A stretch of DNA of 46,035 nt from a bacterium. GTDB taxonomy: Bacteria; Actinomycetota; Acidimicrobiia; Spongiisociales; JAENVV01. Made by a program: the position numbers and the translations under genes. A model generated the notes under the pieces. It was not told the origin of the DNA. It searched no databases and was given only the letters and a program-made list of their open reading frames with translations. The stretch is from NCBI GenBank assembly GCA_024639975.1, contig JAHEFX010000007.1, positions 1 through 46,035 of the forward strand, given 5' to 3'. Every line of letters begins with the position of its first letter. Position 1 is the first letter of the stretch. Below, piece after piece: positions 16,832 through 24,814 of this stretch.

Positions 16832-16865
16832 CCAGGCGATCGTACCCCCAGTTACGCTCGCCCCG
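16832..16865. promoter_or_regulatory. Compact divergent leaderless promoter pair (AbrB gene / tatD)
   Basis: The 34-bp gap between the two start codons holds TACGAT on the minus strand (16839-16844) and TACGCT on the plus strand (16853-16858). Each ends exactly 7 nt before its start codon, and 8 bp lie between them. Any -35 elements would fall inside the opposite gene. Confidence 0.6.
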
Positions 16866-17615
16866 ATGTGGGTCGACACGCACTGCCACCTCCAGCTGGC
16901 CGATGCCCCGCCCGAGCGGTTGCTCGAGCGGGCCGAGGGCGTGGTCGACTGGTTGGTGGCGCCGGGCATCGATCTGGACTCCAGCCTCGCCTCGCTGGCG
17001 CTTGCCGAGTCATACCCGGGACGGGTCCTGGCAACCGCCGGACTGCACCCTCACGACGCCCAGCACTGGCCGGCCCAAGGCGAGGCCCTGGCAGGATTGC
17101 TCGACCGCGTCGTGGCGGTCGGCGAGATGGGTCTGGACTACTACCGGGACCTTTCGCCCCGAGACGCTCAGCGCACCGCCTTCGCCGAGCAGCTCTCGTT
17201 GGCCAGGGATCATGACCTACCGGCCATCGTCCACACCCGGGATGCCTTTGGGGACGTCTTCGAGCTCGTGGGCGAGAGCGGTCACGCCGAGCGGGTGGTC
17301 CTGCATTGCTGGACGGGCGGCCCCCGGTGGACGAAGCGCTTCCGGGAGATCGGCGTGACGTTCTCCTTCGCCGGACCGGTGGCGTTCGAGACCGGCGAGA
17401 CCGTTCGTCTGGGTGCTGCCCAGGCCCCACCCGAGCGGTGCATGGTCGAGACGGACACGCCCTACCTCGCCCCGCCCCCGCACCGGGGTGAAGACAACGA
17501 GCCGGCCCATGTCGGCTTGGTCGGTGCGGCGCTGGCTGACGTGTGGGGGATGGAGGTCGACGAAGTGGCCCGGCTGACCTCGGCCGAGGCCACGCGGGTG
17601 TTCCGCCGTGGTTGA
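16866..17615 (+). CDS. tatD: TatD-family metal-dependent hydrolase (DNase)
   Basis: This is a 249-aa TIM-barrel metallohydrolase of normal TatD length. Metal and active-site motifs are present: VDTHCHL (His6, His8), VGEMGLDYY with its Glu, IVHTRDA, VLHCWTG and VETDTPYLAPPPHRG. The family has 3'-5' exonuclease activity on DNA and RNA. The start ATG at 16866 follows a leaderless-type -10. The gene heads a unit in which ksgA overlaps it by 8 bp, the same order as tatD/ycfH-ksgA in many bacteria. Confidence 0.92.
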   Translation: MWVDTHCHLQLADAPPERLLERAEGVVDWLVAPGIDLDSSLASLALAESYPGRVLATAGLHPHDAQHWPAQGEALAGLLDRVVAVGEMGLDYYRDLSPRDAQRTAFAEQLSLARDHDLPAIVHTRDAFGDVFELVGESGHAERVVLHCWTGGPRWTKRFREIGVTFSFAGPVAFETGETVRLGAAQAPPERCMVETDTPYLAPPPHRGEDNEPAHVGLVGAALADVWGMEVDEVARLTSAEATRVFRRG

Positions 17616-18423
17616 GGGGCCCCAGAGCCGCTCGGAGATGCAGGGCCTGCTCACCCGCCACGACCTACAGCCGAAGAAGCGGCTCGGCCAGCACTTTCTC
17701 GCCGACCAGAACATCGTCGAGAAGATCGTACGGGTGGCCGGCGTCGGCCCGGGGGACCGCGTCGTCGAGATCGGGCCCGGCACCGGCACGCTCACCGCTG
17801 CCCTGGCGGCCACGGGCGCGCACGTCGTGGCCTACGAAGTCGATCGGACCCTCCAACCACTGCTCGAGGAGACCGTCGGTTCGCTCGACGGCGTCGAGCT
17901 GCGGTTCGAGGACGCCGCCGCCGTCGACTACGTCGAGGCGCTCGGGGCCGGGCCTTGGGCGCTGGTCGCCAACCTCCCCTACAACGTCGGCACGCCACTC
18001 GTCCTCGATGTGCTCCGCCATGTGCCCGCCGTCACCCGTGTCGTCGTGATGGTCCAGGCCGAGGTCGCGAGCCGATTCGCCGCCGAACCGGGCTCCAAGA
18101 CCTACGGCCTGCCGTCGGTGGTGGTCGGCCTGCATGCCGAGGTCCGGGGCAGGTTCGACGTTCCCGCCCAGGTCTTCGTTCCGCCGCCGAACGTCGGGTC
18201 GACGGTGATCGTCCTCGACCGGGTCGATGCACCGGTCTCCTCCGAGCGGGCCATCGAACTGGCCGCGGCCGGGTTCGGGCAGCGCCGCAAGATGCTCCGA
18301 GCCTCCTTGAGGTCGGTGCTCGACGACCCGATCGCCATCTGCGAGGTAGCGGGCATCGAACCCACGGCGCGAGCCGAGACGCTCTCACCGGCGGACTGGC
18401 TCCGACTCGCCGAGGCCTCGTGA
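17608..18423 (+). CDS. ksgA: 16S rRNA dimethyladenosine transferase KsgA/RsmA
   Basis: The 271-aa enzyme dimethylates A1518 and A1519 at the 3' end of 16S rRNA during small-subunit assembly. Motifs seen are KKRLGQHFLADQN, the SAM-binding EIGPGTGTLTAALA, ANLPYNVGTPLVLDVL (the NLPY catalytic motif) and a C-terminal GFGQRRKMLRASL. The start is either GTG 17608, inside the tatD end, or ATG 17638; the conserved part begins after the second. The stop overlaps the ispE start by 4 bp. Confidence 0.94.
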   Translation: MVEGPQSRSEMQGLLTRHDLQPKKRLGQHFLADQNIVEKIVRVAGVGPGDRVVEIGPGTGTLTAALAATGAHVVAYEVDRTLQPLLEETVGSLDGVELRFEDAAAVDYVEALGAGPWALVANLPYNVGTPLVLDVLRHVPAVTRVVVMVQAEVASRFAAEPGSKTYGLPSVVVGLHAEVRGRFDVPAQVFVPPPNVGSTVIVLDRVDAPVSSERAIELAAAGFGQRRKMLRASLRSVLDDPIAICEVAGIEPTARAETLSPADWLRLAEAS

Positions 18424-19295
18424 TCGAGCTCAGAGCCCCGGCCAAGGTGAACCTCACGCTGCGCGTCGGGGCGAAGCGAGGCAGCTACCACCCGCTCGAC
18501 TCGGTCGTCCAATCGGTCTCGCTCCACGACGTCGTCGTCGTCCGTGTGGCCGCCGAGGACCGGGTGGTCGCCGAGGACGCCCCTGACGTGCCCTTGGGCG
18601 ACGACAACCTCGCCCTGCGGGCCATCCGGGCGTTGCGTCATGCCGGAGTGGACGTGCCCGGGGTCGAGATCGAGCTCGCGAAGCGGATCCCGACGGGCGC
18701 CGGCCTCGGCGGGGGTTCGGCCGACGCCGCCGCGGCCCTGATCGCCGGGTACGCGTTGGCCGGCGAGCCGGCAGGTGTCGATCTTGCCCGGGTCGCCGCC
18801 CGGGTCGGGTCCGATGTGCCGGCGTTGGTGGTCGGCGGCACGATCCGAATGACCGGCCGTGGCGAGGGGACCGAACGGCTCTCTCCGGTGACCTCCCCGA
18901 TCTGGTTGCTGGCGACTCCGCCGTTCTCCTGCTCCACGGCGGACGTCTACCGCCGATGGGATGACCTCGGTGGTCCGTCGGATACCCCGCGGGCCTGGCC
19001 GAGGACCTCGACCGAGACGGGTCTGGGGCCGCTCAACGACCTGGAGTCGGCGGCCATCGACGTCCAGCCGCAGCTGGTCCTATGGCTGGACACCCTGTCG
19101 CGGCTCGCCGGATACCGGGCGATGGTCTCGGGATCGGGCTCGTCGGTGTTCGTCGAGATCACCGATGAGTCGTTGCTGCCCGAAGCAGTGGCGGACCCGC
19201 TGCTCTCCTCCGCCAGGCACCTGTCGGTGGTCCGCCCGGTCGACCATGGGCCCGTGGCCATGGAGGGCCGAGGCCAAGGTGGGGACGACCGGTAG
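18420..19295 (+). CDS. ispE: 4-diphosphocytidyl-2-C-methyl-D-erythritol kinase IspE
   Basis: This is a GHMP kinase of 291 aa in the non-mevalonate isoprenoid pathway; it phosphorylates CDP-methylerythritol. The N-terminus has APAKVNLTLRVGAKRGSYHPLDSV, the ATP-binding motif is PTGAGLGGGSADAAAAL (about 90-106), and the C-terminus has MVSGSGSSVFV. It starts at GTG 18420 in a GTGA overlap with ksgA, so it is translationally coupled. The common family His in YHxL is conserved. Confidence 0.94.
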   Translation: MIELRAPAKVNLTLRVGAKRGSYHPLDSVVQSVSLHDVVVVRVAAEDRVVAEDAPDVPLGDDNLALRAIRALRHAGVDVPGVEIELAKRIPTGAGLGGGSADAAAALIAGYALAGEPAGVDLARVAARVGSDVPALVVGGTIRMTGRGEGTERLSPVTSPIWLLATPPFSCSTADVYRRWDDLGGPSDTPRAWPRTSTETGLGPLNDLESAAIDVQPQLVLWLDTLSRLAGYRAMVSGSGSSVFVEITDESLLPEAVADPLLSSARHLSVVRPVDHGPVAMEGRGQGGDDR

Positions 19296-19298
19296 AAT
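19293..19298 (+). promoter_or_regulatory. -10 box (TAGAAT) for tRNA-Gln
   Basis: TAGAAT overlaps the ispE stop codon and ends 22 nt before the tRNA. No clear -35 is visible. Confidence 0.4.
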
Positions 19299-19320
19299 CC
19301 GGCTGCGGACACCGCCGCAT

Positions 19321-19395
19321 TGGGGGGTGGTGTAACTGGCAGCACGGCGGGTTTTGGTCCCGTAAGTACGGGTTCGAGCCCTGTCCCCCCAGCCA
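19321..19395 (+). tRNA. tRNA-Gln (anticodon TTG), CCA encoded
   Basis: The acceptor TGGGGGG pairs with CCCCCCA. The D-loop GGTGTAACTGGCAGCA is typical of glutamine tRNAs. The anticodon arm GCGGG-TTTTGGT-CCCGT places TTG at positions 34-36. The T arm ACGGG-TTCGAGC-CCTGT contains one G-T pair. The discriminator is G and the CCA end is encoded (19393-19395). Confidence 0.95.
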
Positions 19396-19454
19396 CCTTC
19401 CTTTCGTCGGCGGGTCGCGCCTAGGCTCGCCTCGTCCGACCGATAGAGAGCGGA

Positions 19455-20846
19455 GTGGCACGACACGTGCTCGTCCTGGCCGCCGGCCAGGGAACCAGGA
19501 TGAAGTCCGACCTCCCGAAGGTCCTCCACCCGGTACTCGGGCGGCCCATGGTCCGCTGGGTGCTCGACGCCGTCGACGCCCTCGAACCGGACTCGACCGT
19601 CGTCGTGGTCGGCCACGGTGCCGAGCAGGTCGCCGACGTGCTCCCCCAGGGCACGGTCACGGCCGTCCAGCACGAGCAGAAGGGCACCGGGCACGCCACG
19701 CTCATCGGTCTCGGCGCGATCGACTGGTCTCCGGGGGATGCCGTGGTCGTCGTCTACGGCGACGTCCCCCTCCTGACCGGTGCGACCCTGGCTGCCACCG
19801 TCGAAACGCTCGAGACCTCCGACTCGCTCGCCGTGGTGCTGGCCGCCGAAGCTCCCGACCCGAGCGGCTACGGCCGGGTGGTCCGGGACTCCTCGGGCGA
19901 CTTCGTCAAGATCGTCGAGCACAAGGACGCCTCCGACACCGAGCTTGCCATCGCCGAGGTCAACTCGGGCATCTACGCCTTCGACGCCGAGCACCTGGCC
20001 GACACCCTGCCGAAGCTCGGGACGGGCAACGTCCAGGGCGAGTACTACCTCCCCGACGTCTGCAATGCGGCACCGGGGAGGACGGTGGTTGCCCACATCG
20101 CCTACGAGGAGATGTCCGGGGTGAACACCCACGCCGAGCTCGCCGCCGTCTCCGAGATCCGCCGCGCCCGATTGCTCGACGACCTCATGCGATCCGGCGT
20201 CGCCATCGAAGACCCGACGGCGACCTACGTCGAGTCGACCGTATCCGTGGCTGCCGGTGCCCGGCTCCTCCCGGGCACCCACCTCCGGGGAGCGACGACC
20301 ATCGGTGCCGGTTCCGAGATCGGGCCCGACACCACGATCGCCGACAGCGCCGTGGGGGAGGGCTGCCACGTCTGGTACGCCGTCGTTCGTGGTGCTGACA
20401 TCGGCGATGCCGTCGAAGTCGGTCCGTATGCATCCCTCCGTCCGGGCTCGGTCCTGCGGGCAGGTGCCAAGGCGGGCACGTTCGTCGAGACGAAGAACAC
20501 GATCGTCGGCGAGGGATCCAAGGTGCCCCACCTCAGCTACCTCGGTGATGCGACCCTCGGGACCGGGGTCAACATCGGCGCCGGGACCATCACCTGCAAC
20601 TACGACGGGGTCGACAAGCACCCCACCGTCATCGGCGACGACGTGTTCATCGGTTCGGACACGATGCTCGTCGCCCCGGTCGAGATCGGGGACCGCGCCG
20701 TTACCGGCGCCGGGTCCACGATCACCAAGGACGTCGACGACGGAAGCCTCGCCGTGGAGCGCTCGAACCAGCGCCAGGTCCCGGGCTATGGAGACAAGCT
20801 TCGTGAACGTAAGGTGGCCAAGCGGAGGGCCAAGGAGGACGGCTGA
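19455..20846 (+). CDS. glmU: Bifunctional N-acetylglucosamine-1-phosphate uridyltransferase / glucosamine-1-phosphate acetyltransferase GlmU
   Basis: The 463-aa enzyme makes UDP-GlcNAc for peptidoglycan. The N-terminal pyrophosphorylase domain starts VLVLAAGQGTRMKSDLPKVLHP and has YGDVPLLT and VNSGIYAF. From about residue 255 a left-handed beta-helix acetyltransferase domain follows, with GTFVETKNT, HLSYLGDATLG and NIGAGTITCNYDG. The GTG start at 19455 follows GAGAGCGGA. The stop overlaps the prs start by one base. Confidence 0.95.
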   Translation: MARHVLVLAAGQGTRMKSDLPKVLHPVLGRPMVRWVLDAVDALEPDSTVVVVGHGAEQVADVLPQGTVTAVQHEQKGTGHATLIGLGAIDWSPGDAVVVVYGDVPLLTGATLAATVETLETSDSLAVVLAAEAPDPSGYGRVVRDSSGDFVKIVEHKDASDTELAIAEVNSGIYAFDAEHLADTLPKLGTGNVQGEYYLPDVCNAAPGRTVVAHIAYEEMSGVNTHAELAAVSEIRRARLLDDLMRSGVAIEDPTATYVESTVSVAAGARLLPGTHLRGATTIGAGSEIGPDTTIADSAVGEGCHVWYAVVRGADIGDAVEVGPYASLRPGSVLRAGAKAGTFVETKNTIVGEGSKVPHLSYLGDATLGTGVNIGAGTITCNYDGVDKHPTVIGDDVFIGSDTMLVAPVEIGDRAVTGAGSTITKDVDDGSLAVERSNQRQVPGYGDKLRERKVAKRRAKEDG

Positions 20847-21817
20847 TGGAAGCGGTTGAGCAGCGGCGGCTGATGCTCTTCAGCGGCACGTCGAACATGG
20901 CGCTGGCCGAGGAAGTGGCGAAGTTGCTCGATGTCGAGCTGGGCGGGCTGCAGCGGTCCGTGTTCGCCAACGGCGAGATCTACGTGCGTCCCACGGAGAG
21001 CGTCCGTGGTTCCTACTGCTTCGTCATGCAGTCCCACACCGAGCCGCTCAACTTCAACATCATGGAGCAGCTCATCACCATCGACGCGCTCCGCCGGGCC
21101 TCTGCGCGGGCCATCACGGCCGTGGTCCCGTTCTACGGCTACGCCCGCCAGGACAAGAAGGCAAAGCCCCGCGAGCCGATCACGGCTCGTCTCATGACCG
21201 ACCTGCTCCACACGGCCGGCGCCGACCGCATCGTGTCGGTCGACCTGCACACCGGCCAGCTCCAGGGCTTCTCGAACCGCCCCTTCGACCACCTCACGGC
21301 CATGCCCGCGCTCGTCGACTACCTGTCCGGGAAGATCGACGGCGACATCACGGTCGTCTCCCCGGATGCCGGCGGCGTGAAGCGGGCAGAACGGTTCGCC
21401 CGGCACATGGGGGCCGAGGTCGCCTTCGTCTACAAGCGCCGGGACGCCGATGCCCACAACGAGTCGGTGGCCCTCGCCGTGGTGGGTGAGGTCGAGGGCC
21501 GTCACGTCGTCATCGTCGACGACATGATCGACACGGCCGGGACGGTCACCAACGCCGCCGTCATGCTGAAGGGCAAGGGCGCGCTCTCGGTCCGGGTGGC
21601 GGCCACACACGGGGTCTTCTCCCCTCCGGCCGCGGAGCGTCTGCGCGCATCCGACGTCGACGAGGTCATCGTCACCAACACGCTGCCGATACGCGGGGAC
21701 GTGCTCCGCCTCGACTGCGTGACGGTGATCTCCATCGCCCCCATCGTCTCCGAGGCCCTCGAGGCGATCTTCCAGGAGACCAGCGTCTCCCAGATCTTCC
21801 TCGGCGAGAACGTATAG
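20846..21817 (+). CDS. prs: Ribose-phosphate pyrophosphokinase (PRPP synthetase)
   Basis: The 323-aa enzyme makes PRPP from ribose-5-phosphate and ATP for nucleotide, His and Trp synthesis. Seen are FSGTSNMALAEEVAKLL, FANGEIYVRP, YGYARQDKK (ATP flap), VDLHTGQLQGFSN, SPDAGGVKRAERFA and the PRPP loop VDDMIDTAGT. It begins at ATG 20846 with AAGGAGGACGG upstream and is coupled to glmU, an order common in Gram-positive bacteria. Confidence 0.95.
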   Translation: MEAVEQRRLMLFSGTSNMALAEEVAKLLDVELGGLQRSVFANGEIYVRPTESVRGSYCFVMQSHTEPLNFNIMEQLITIDALRRASARAITAVVPFYGYARQDKKAKPREPITARLMTDLLHTAGADRIVSVDLHTGQLQGFSNRPFDHLTAMPALVDYLSGKIDGDITVVSPDAGGVKRAERFARHMGAEVAFVYKRRDADAHNESVALAVVGEVEGRHVVIVDDMIDTAGTVTNAAVMLKGKGALSVRVAATHGVFSPPAAERLRASDVDEVIVTNTLPIRGDVLRLDCVTVISIAPIVSEALEAIFQETSVSQIFLGENV

Positions 21818-21819
21818 GG

Positions 21820-21834
21820 GCCGCCTCCGGCGGC
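21820..21834 (+). terminator. Weak terminator hairpin after prs
   Basis: GCCGCC and GGCGGC form a 6-bp stem with a 3-nt loop, just behind the prs stop. It is short and has no U tract. Confidence 0.35.
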
Positions 21835-21915
21835 GGTACCGAGGTACTCGACTCGGAGTCTCCAACCACGCGGCGAGCAGGGCCTACGATTGCCGGGACC
21901 GCCCCAAGGAGTGCC

Positions 21916-22134
21916 ATGCGCGTACGGATCGCCATCAGTGAGACCAGCCGGGAGATAGAGCTGGACATCGACGACGTCGACACCTTCAAGGGCGAAGTGG
22001 AATCGGCGATCTCGGCCGGTACCCCCCTCCTGTGGGTGACCGACACCGAGGGTCACCGCGTCGGGATCCCCGTCCCGAAGATCGGCTACATCGACATCAG
22101 CCCCGATTCTCGGATGGCGGCCGGATTCCGCTAG
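21916..22134 (+). CDS. DUF3107 family small protein
   Basis: This 72-aa soluble protein matches the pattern of the actinobacterial DUF3107 family: it starts MRVRIAISETSREIEL, has a central acidic helix, a LLWVTDTEGHRVGIPVPKIGYIDI strand pair and a GF end. The function of the family is unknown. A clear AAGGAG precedes the ATG at 21916. It stands alone, followed by a strong hairpin. Confidence 0.8.
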   Translation: MRVRIAISETSREIELDIDDVDTFKGEVESAISAGTPLLWVTDTEGHRVGIPVPKIGYIDISPDSRMAAGFR

Positions 22135-22159
22135 GCCTCGAACCCGCCCAGAACGCGAT

Positions 22160-22184
22160 CGAGCCCCGGCGATGCCGGGGCTCG
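22160..22184. terminator. Bidirectional terminator between the DUF3107 and WhiB genes
   Basis: CGAGCCCCGGC and GCCGGGGCTCG form an 11-bp perfect stem with a GAT loop. It lies between the ends of two convergent genes and can serve both. Confidence 0.7.
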
Positions 22185-22203
22185 AGTCGTGGGAGTGGGT
22201 TGG

Positions 22204-22497
22204 TCAGGCGGTCTGGCGGCGCCGACGCTCGGCGAGCCAGCGCTTGCGCAGCCGGCGACGCTCGTCCTCGGCGTAGCCACCCCAGACGCCTGCCTCCTGG
22301 TTGGTGGTCAGGGCGTACTGCAAGCAGCTTTCCTGGACGGGGCACTCGGCGCAGATGACCTTGGCCTCTTCGATCTGCTCCATGGCAGGACCCGTCGAAC
22401 CGACGGGGAAGAAGAGGGACGGCTCGCTGTCTCTACAGAGGGCGAGCTCGCGCCAGTCGGCCGCGATGACCGTATCGGGGGTTGGGATCGTAAGCAC
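22204..22497 (-). CDS. WhiB-family iron-sulfur transcriptional regulator
   Basis: This is a 97-aa Wbl protein. Four cysteines (21, 49, 52, 58) in the C-x(n)-CxxC-x5-C pattern bind a 4Fe-4S cluster, GVWGG is at 70-74, and a basic Arg-rich tail (about 80-95) follows. Wbl proteins work with the principal sigma factor in actinobacteria. The GTG at 22497 has AGGAG 8 nt upstream and is preferred to the in-frame ATG at 22518, which has none. The pattern is close to WhiB1/WhiB2-type proteins, but the subgroup cannot be fixed by eye. A promoter and a CRP-like site lie upstream. Confidence 0.92.
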   Translation of the reverse strand: MLTIPTPDTVIAADWRELALCRDSEPSLFFPVGSTGPAMEQIEEAKVICAECPVQESCLQYALTTNQEAGVWGGYAEDERRRLRKRWLAERRRRQTA

Positions 22498-22553
22498 GGA
22501 AGGGACTCCTGATGACATTTCATCCGCCCCGGGGGTACACGAGACGGCGACTT

Positions 22554-22569
22554 CGTGAAGTACGTCACA
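22554..22569. promoter_or_regulatory. CRP/FNR-family-like operator at the WhiB promoter
   Basis: CGTGA-N6-TCACA on the plus strand (TGTGA-N6-TCACG on the minus) matches the TGTGA-N6-TCACA consensus at nine of ten positions. It lies directly downstream of the WhiB -10 box, across the expected transcription start, and about 75 nt upstream of the divergent phosphodiesterase gene. Confidence 0.45.
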
Positions 22570-22570
22570 A

Positions 22571-22599
22571 AGGCTAAGCGCGTTTGTGGTCCGGCGCAA
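22571..22599 (-). promoter_or_regulatory. Promoter of the WhiB gene
   Basis: On the minus strand TTGCGC (22594-22599), a 17-nt spacer and TAGCCT (22571-22576) form a good housekeeping-type promoter. The mRNA leader would be about 65 nt. Confidence 0.55.
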
Positions 22600-22642
22600 C
22601 GACTTTTTGAATGAGTTTTCCATAAGTGTCGAAAGGCGAGCC

Positions 22643-23302
22643 ATGCGAGTAGGAGCCCACCGGGGCTGGACCCGACACGGGCCCGAGAACACGGTGCCAG
22701 CCCTCCTCGGCGCCCGAGGGGCCGCCGACTTCGTCGAGCTGGACGTCCGGCGGTCCGTCGACGGTCTTGCCGTGTTGTCCCACGATCCGGCGGTCGGAGG
22801 CCTGGAAGTGGCAAAGGCGACGGCCGCCGAGCTTGCGGCCCTCGATCTCGGTGACGGCGTGGGCGTCCCCACGTTGGCCGGGCTCCTGGCCCAGGATCCG
22901 CTTCCGCTCGACATCGAGGTGAAGCCCGAAGTCGTCGAGCCGGACATCCTGGACCAGGTCGTGGCGCTGCTCCGCCCGGAGGACATGGTTTCCAGCTTCA
23001 ACTGGTCGATCGCGGCCCGGATGAGGGAGCTGGCACCGGGGACACCGACCGGACTGCTCTTCGAGACGGGCATCGAGTTCACCGAGGCGATCCGTGCTGC
23101 CGTGACCGGTGGGCACGAGTGGGTGCTCGCCGAGGATGTACTCGTCACCGGGGAGTCGGTCCGGATGGCCCTCGGCGAGGGCCTCGCCGTCGGCGTCTGG
23201 ACGGTGAATACGGCGAAGCGGGCCGCGGAGTTGGCCGACTACGGTGTCGGCGCGGTCATCTCCGACCATCCCGACCGCATCCGAACCGAGGTACAGCCGT
23301 GA
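22643..23302 (+). CDS. Glycerophosphodiester phosphodiesterase family protein
   Basis: This is a compact 219-aa TIM-barrel phosphodiesterase. It has AHRG (His6, Arg7), PENT (Glu15), VELDVRRSVDG (Glu32, Asp34) and LSHDP (His47), the core set of GDPD catalytic and metal residues, and ends with the usual VWTVNTAKRAAELADYGVGAVISDHPD. It has no signal peptide, so it acts in the cytoplasm, probably on glycerophosphodiesters from lipid turnover. ATG 22643 follows AAAGGCGAG. The stop overlaps the yqeY-like gene (GTGA). Confidence 0.88.
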   Translation: MRVGAHRGWTRHGPENTVPALLGARGAADFVELDVRRSVDGLAVLSHDPAVGGLEVAKATAAELAALDLGDGVGVPTLAGLLAQDPLPLDIEVKPEVVEPDILDQVVALLRPEDMVSSFNWSIAARMRELAPGTPTGLLFETGIEFTEAIRAAVTGGHEWVLAEDVLVTGESVRMALGEGLAVGVWTVNTAKRAAELADYGVGAVISDHPDRIRTEVQP

Positions 23303-23760
23303 TCAAGGACGAAATCCAAACCGAGTTCAAAGACGCGATGAAGTCGAAGGACGCCCCGCGCCGCGACGTCATCCGCCAGATCAACTCCGAGGTCTCGACC
23401 CGCAAGGCAGCTCCAGGGTTCGACGGCAACGATGGCGACGACTTCTACGTCGCGGTGATCGGTTCGTACGTCAAGAAGATGGACAAGGCCCGCCAGGAGT
23501 ACGAGGGCCTCGGTGAGCGCGGTGCGGAGATGGCTGCCAAACTCGCCTACGAGGTCGAGTACCTGAGCCGTTGGCTTCCCACGAAGCTCGACGAGGAGGC
23601 GACACGGGCGCTCGTCGAAGGGGTTGTCGCCGACCTGGGCGTGGCCGGGGACCCGAAGGCCAAGGGCCGGGTCATGGGCACGCTCATGAAGGACCACAAG
23701 GACGACCTCGATGGCGGCCTCGTGAACCGCATCGTCTCGGAGGCCCTCACCGAGGGCTGA
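23299..23760 (+). CDS. GatB/YqeY-domain protein
   Basis: The protein (153 aa) matches the stand-alone YqeY family: IKDEIQTEFKDAMKSKDAPRRDVIRQINSE-like N-terminal helices, a middle helix around YVKKMDKARQEYE, a conserved YLSRWLPTKLDEEA, and the C-terminal tail helical bundle KGRVMGTLMKDHKDDLDGGLVNRIVSEAL. The domain is also the tail of GatB, where it contacts tRNA; the role of free YqeY proteins is unsettled. GTG 23299 overlaps the preceding stop. The ligase gene starts 1 nt after its stop. Confidence 0.87.
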   Translation: MIKDEIQTEFKDAMKSKDAPRRDVIRQINSEVSTRKAAPGFDGNDGDDFYVAVIGSYVKKMDKARQEYEGLGERGAEMAAKLAYEVEYLSRWLPTKLDEEATRALVEGVVADLGVAGDPKAKGRVMGTLMKDHKDDLDGGLVNRIVSEALTEG

Positions 23761-23761
23761 C

Positions 23762-24700
23762 ATGGCCCTACCCGAGCCCGCCGGCCCGATGCTGGCTGCG
23801 GCCTGGCCGCGGCCCTTCTCCGACGAGGGTTGGTGGTTCGAGCCCAAGTGGGACGGCTACCGGTGCCTCGCCCGTTGGGACGGGGCGTCGCTCACCATCC
23901 GGTCCCGCTCCGGGAAGGACCTGACCCACTGGTTCGGCACCTTGCCCGCACCGACCGAACGGCCGGTCGTCCTCGACGGAGAGGTCGTCGCCCTCGACGC
24001 CGAGGGGCGTCCGTCATTCCAGGCCCTCCAACGTCGCACCGGGATGGCGCCCGGGAGTCGGGCAGGAGAGGGTGACTTGGTGGTCTTCGTGTTCGACGTG
24101 CTCGGGATCGACGACGAGGACGTGCGTTCCCTCCCGCTCGCTGGTCGTCTCTCGGTCCTTGCCGACCTCGACCTCCAGCCGCCGTGGTTCCGGTCGGTCG
24201 GTATGGAGGCCGACGGGATGGGCATGTGGGAGACGGTTCTCGAGCGGGGCCTGGAGGGGATGGTCGCCAAGCGCCTGTCTTCCACCTACCGCAATGGCAT
24301 CCGATCCCCCGACTGGCGCAAGATCGTCGACCGCCGGACGGCGAAGGCGATCGTGGTCGGTTGGACGTCCGGCGAAGGTGGCCGGTCCGACTCGTTCGGT
24401 TCACTGGTGTTGGCCGTGAACGACGCAGGTGGCCTTCGCTGGATCGGCCAGGTCGGGACCGGCTTCGATGACGATGCGCTGACGGCAATCCGCTCGGCGC
24501 TCGACGAGACGACGATCGATGAAGCCCCGTTCGAAGTTCCCGGGGAGCTGCGGGGTGCCCGCTGGGTGGACCCCCGGCTGGTGGCCCACATCGAGTTCCG
24601 CGAGTGGACCGATGAGGGTCGCCTCCGCCACCCGAGCTTCAAGGGCTTCGGCGCCGAAGACGCCTCGGACGTGACCTGGGAGTCCGAAGGACCCCCCTGA
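23762..24700 (+). CDS. ATP-dependent DNA ligase (LigC/LigD-ligase-like, two-domain)
   Basis: The 312-aa enzyme has an adenylation domain with EPKWDGYR (nucleophile Lys29), SRSGKDLT, LDGEVVALD, FDVLGIDDEDV, EGMVAKR and WRKI motif V, and an OB domain from about residue 205 to 300 (VVGWTSGEGGRSDSFGSLVL and FREWTDEGRLRHPSFKGF). This is the ligase unit found inside LigD, but without polymerase or phosphoesterase modules. With Ku 650 bp further on, it probably seals ends in non-homologous end joining. It starts 1 nt after yqeY. The palindromic repeat copy B follows it. Confidence 0.92.
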   Translation: MALPEPAGPMLAAAWPRPFSDEGWWFEPKWDGYRCLARWDGASLTIRSRSGKDLTHWFGTLPAPTERPVVLDGEVVALDAEGRPSFQALQRRTGMAPGSRAGEGDLVVFVFDVLGIDDEDVRSLPLAGRLSVLADLDLQPPWFRSVGMEADGMGMWETVLERGLEGMVAKRLSSTYRNGIRSPDWRKIVDRRTAKAIVVGWTSGEGGRSDSFGSLVLAVNDAGGLRWIGQVGTGFDDDALTAIRSALDETTIDEAPFEVPGELRGARWVDPRLVAHIEFREWTDEGRLRHPSFKGFGAEDASDVTWESEGPP

Positions 24701-24716
24701 CCACCCCACCCATCCC

Positions 24717-24799
24717 CAACCCAGGGTTCGGGTTCCGGTCCGGTTGCGAACCGCGGGTCCGTGTTCCGCCTGATGCGGACGGTTGGCCCACGGTTCGGG
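24717..24799. repeat. Intergenic palindromic repeat, copy B
   Basis: AACCCAGGGTTCGGGT, CGAACCGCGGGTCC and TTCCGCCTGATGCGGA align with copies A and C in the same order. It is the most diverged copy at its right end. It fills the gap between the ligase gene and the convergent PPOX gene. Confidence 0.6.
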
Positions 24800-24814
24800 G
24801 CCCCGGTCGCAGCC

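Noticed and set aside
16832-16969. N-terminal extension of the AbrB protein
   Set aside because: It would run through the tatD coding region, and the promoter geometry supports the start at 16831.
22498-23148. Long minus-strand frame continuing upstream of the WhiB gene
   Set aside because: It crosses the promoter and the divergent phosphodiesterase gene; WhiB proteins of this class are about 80-100 aa.
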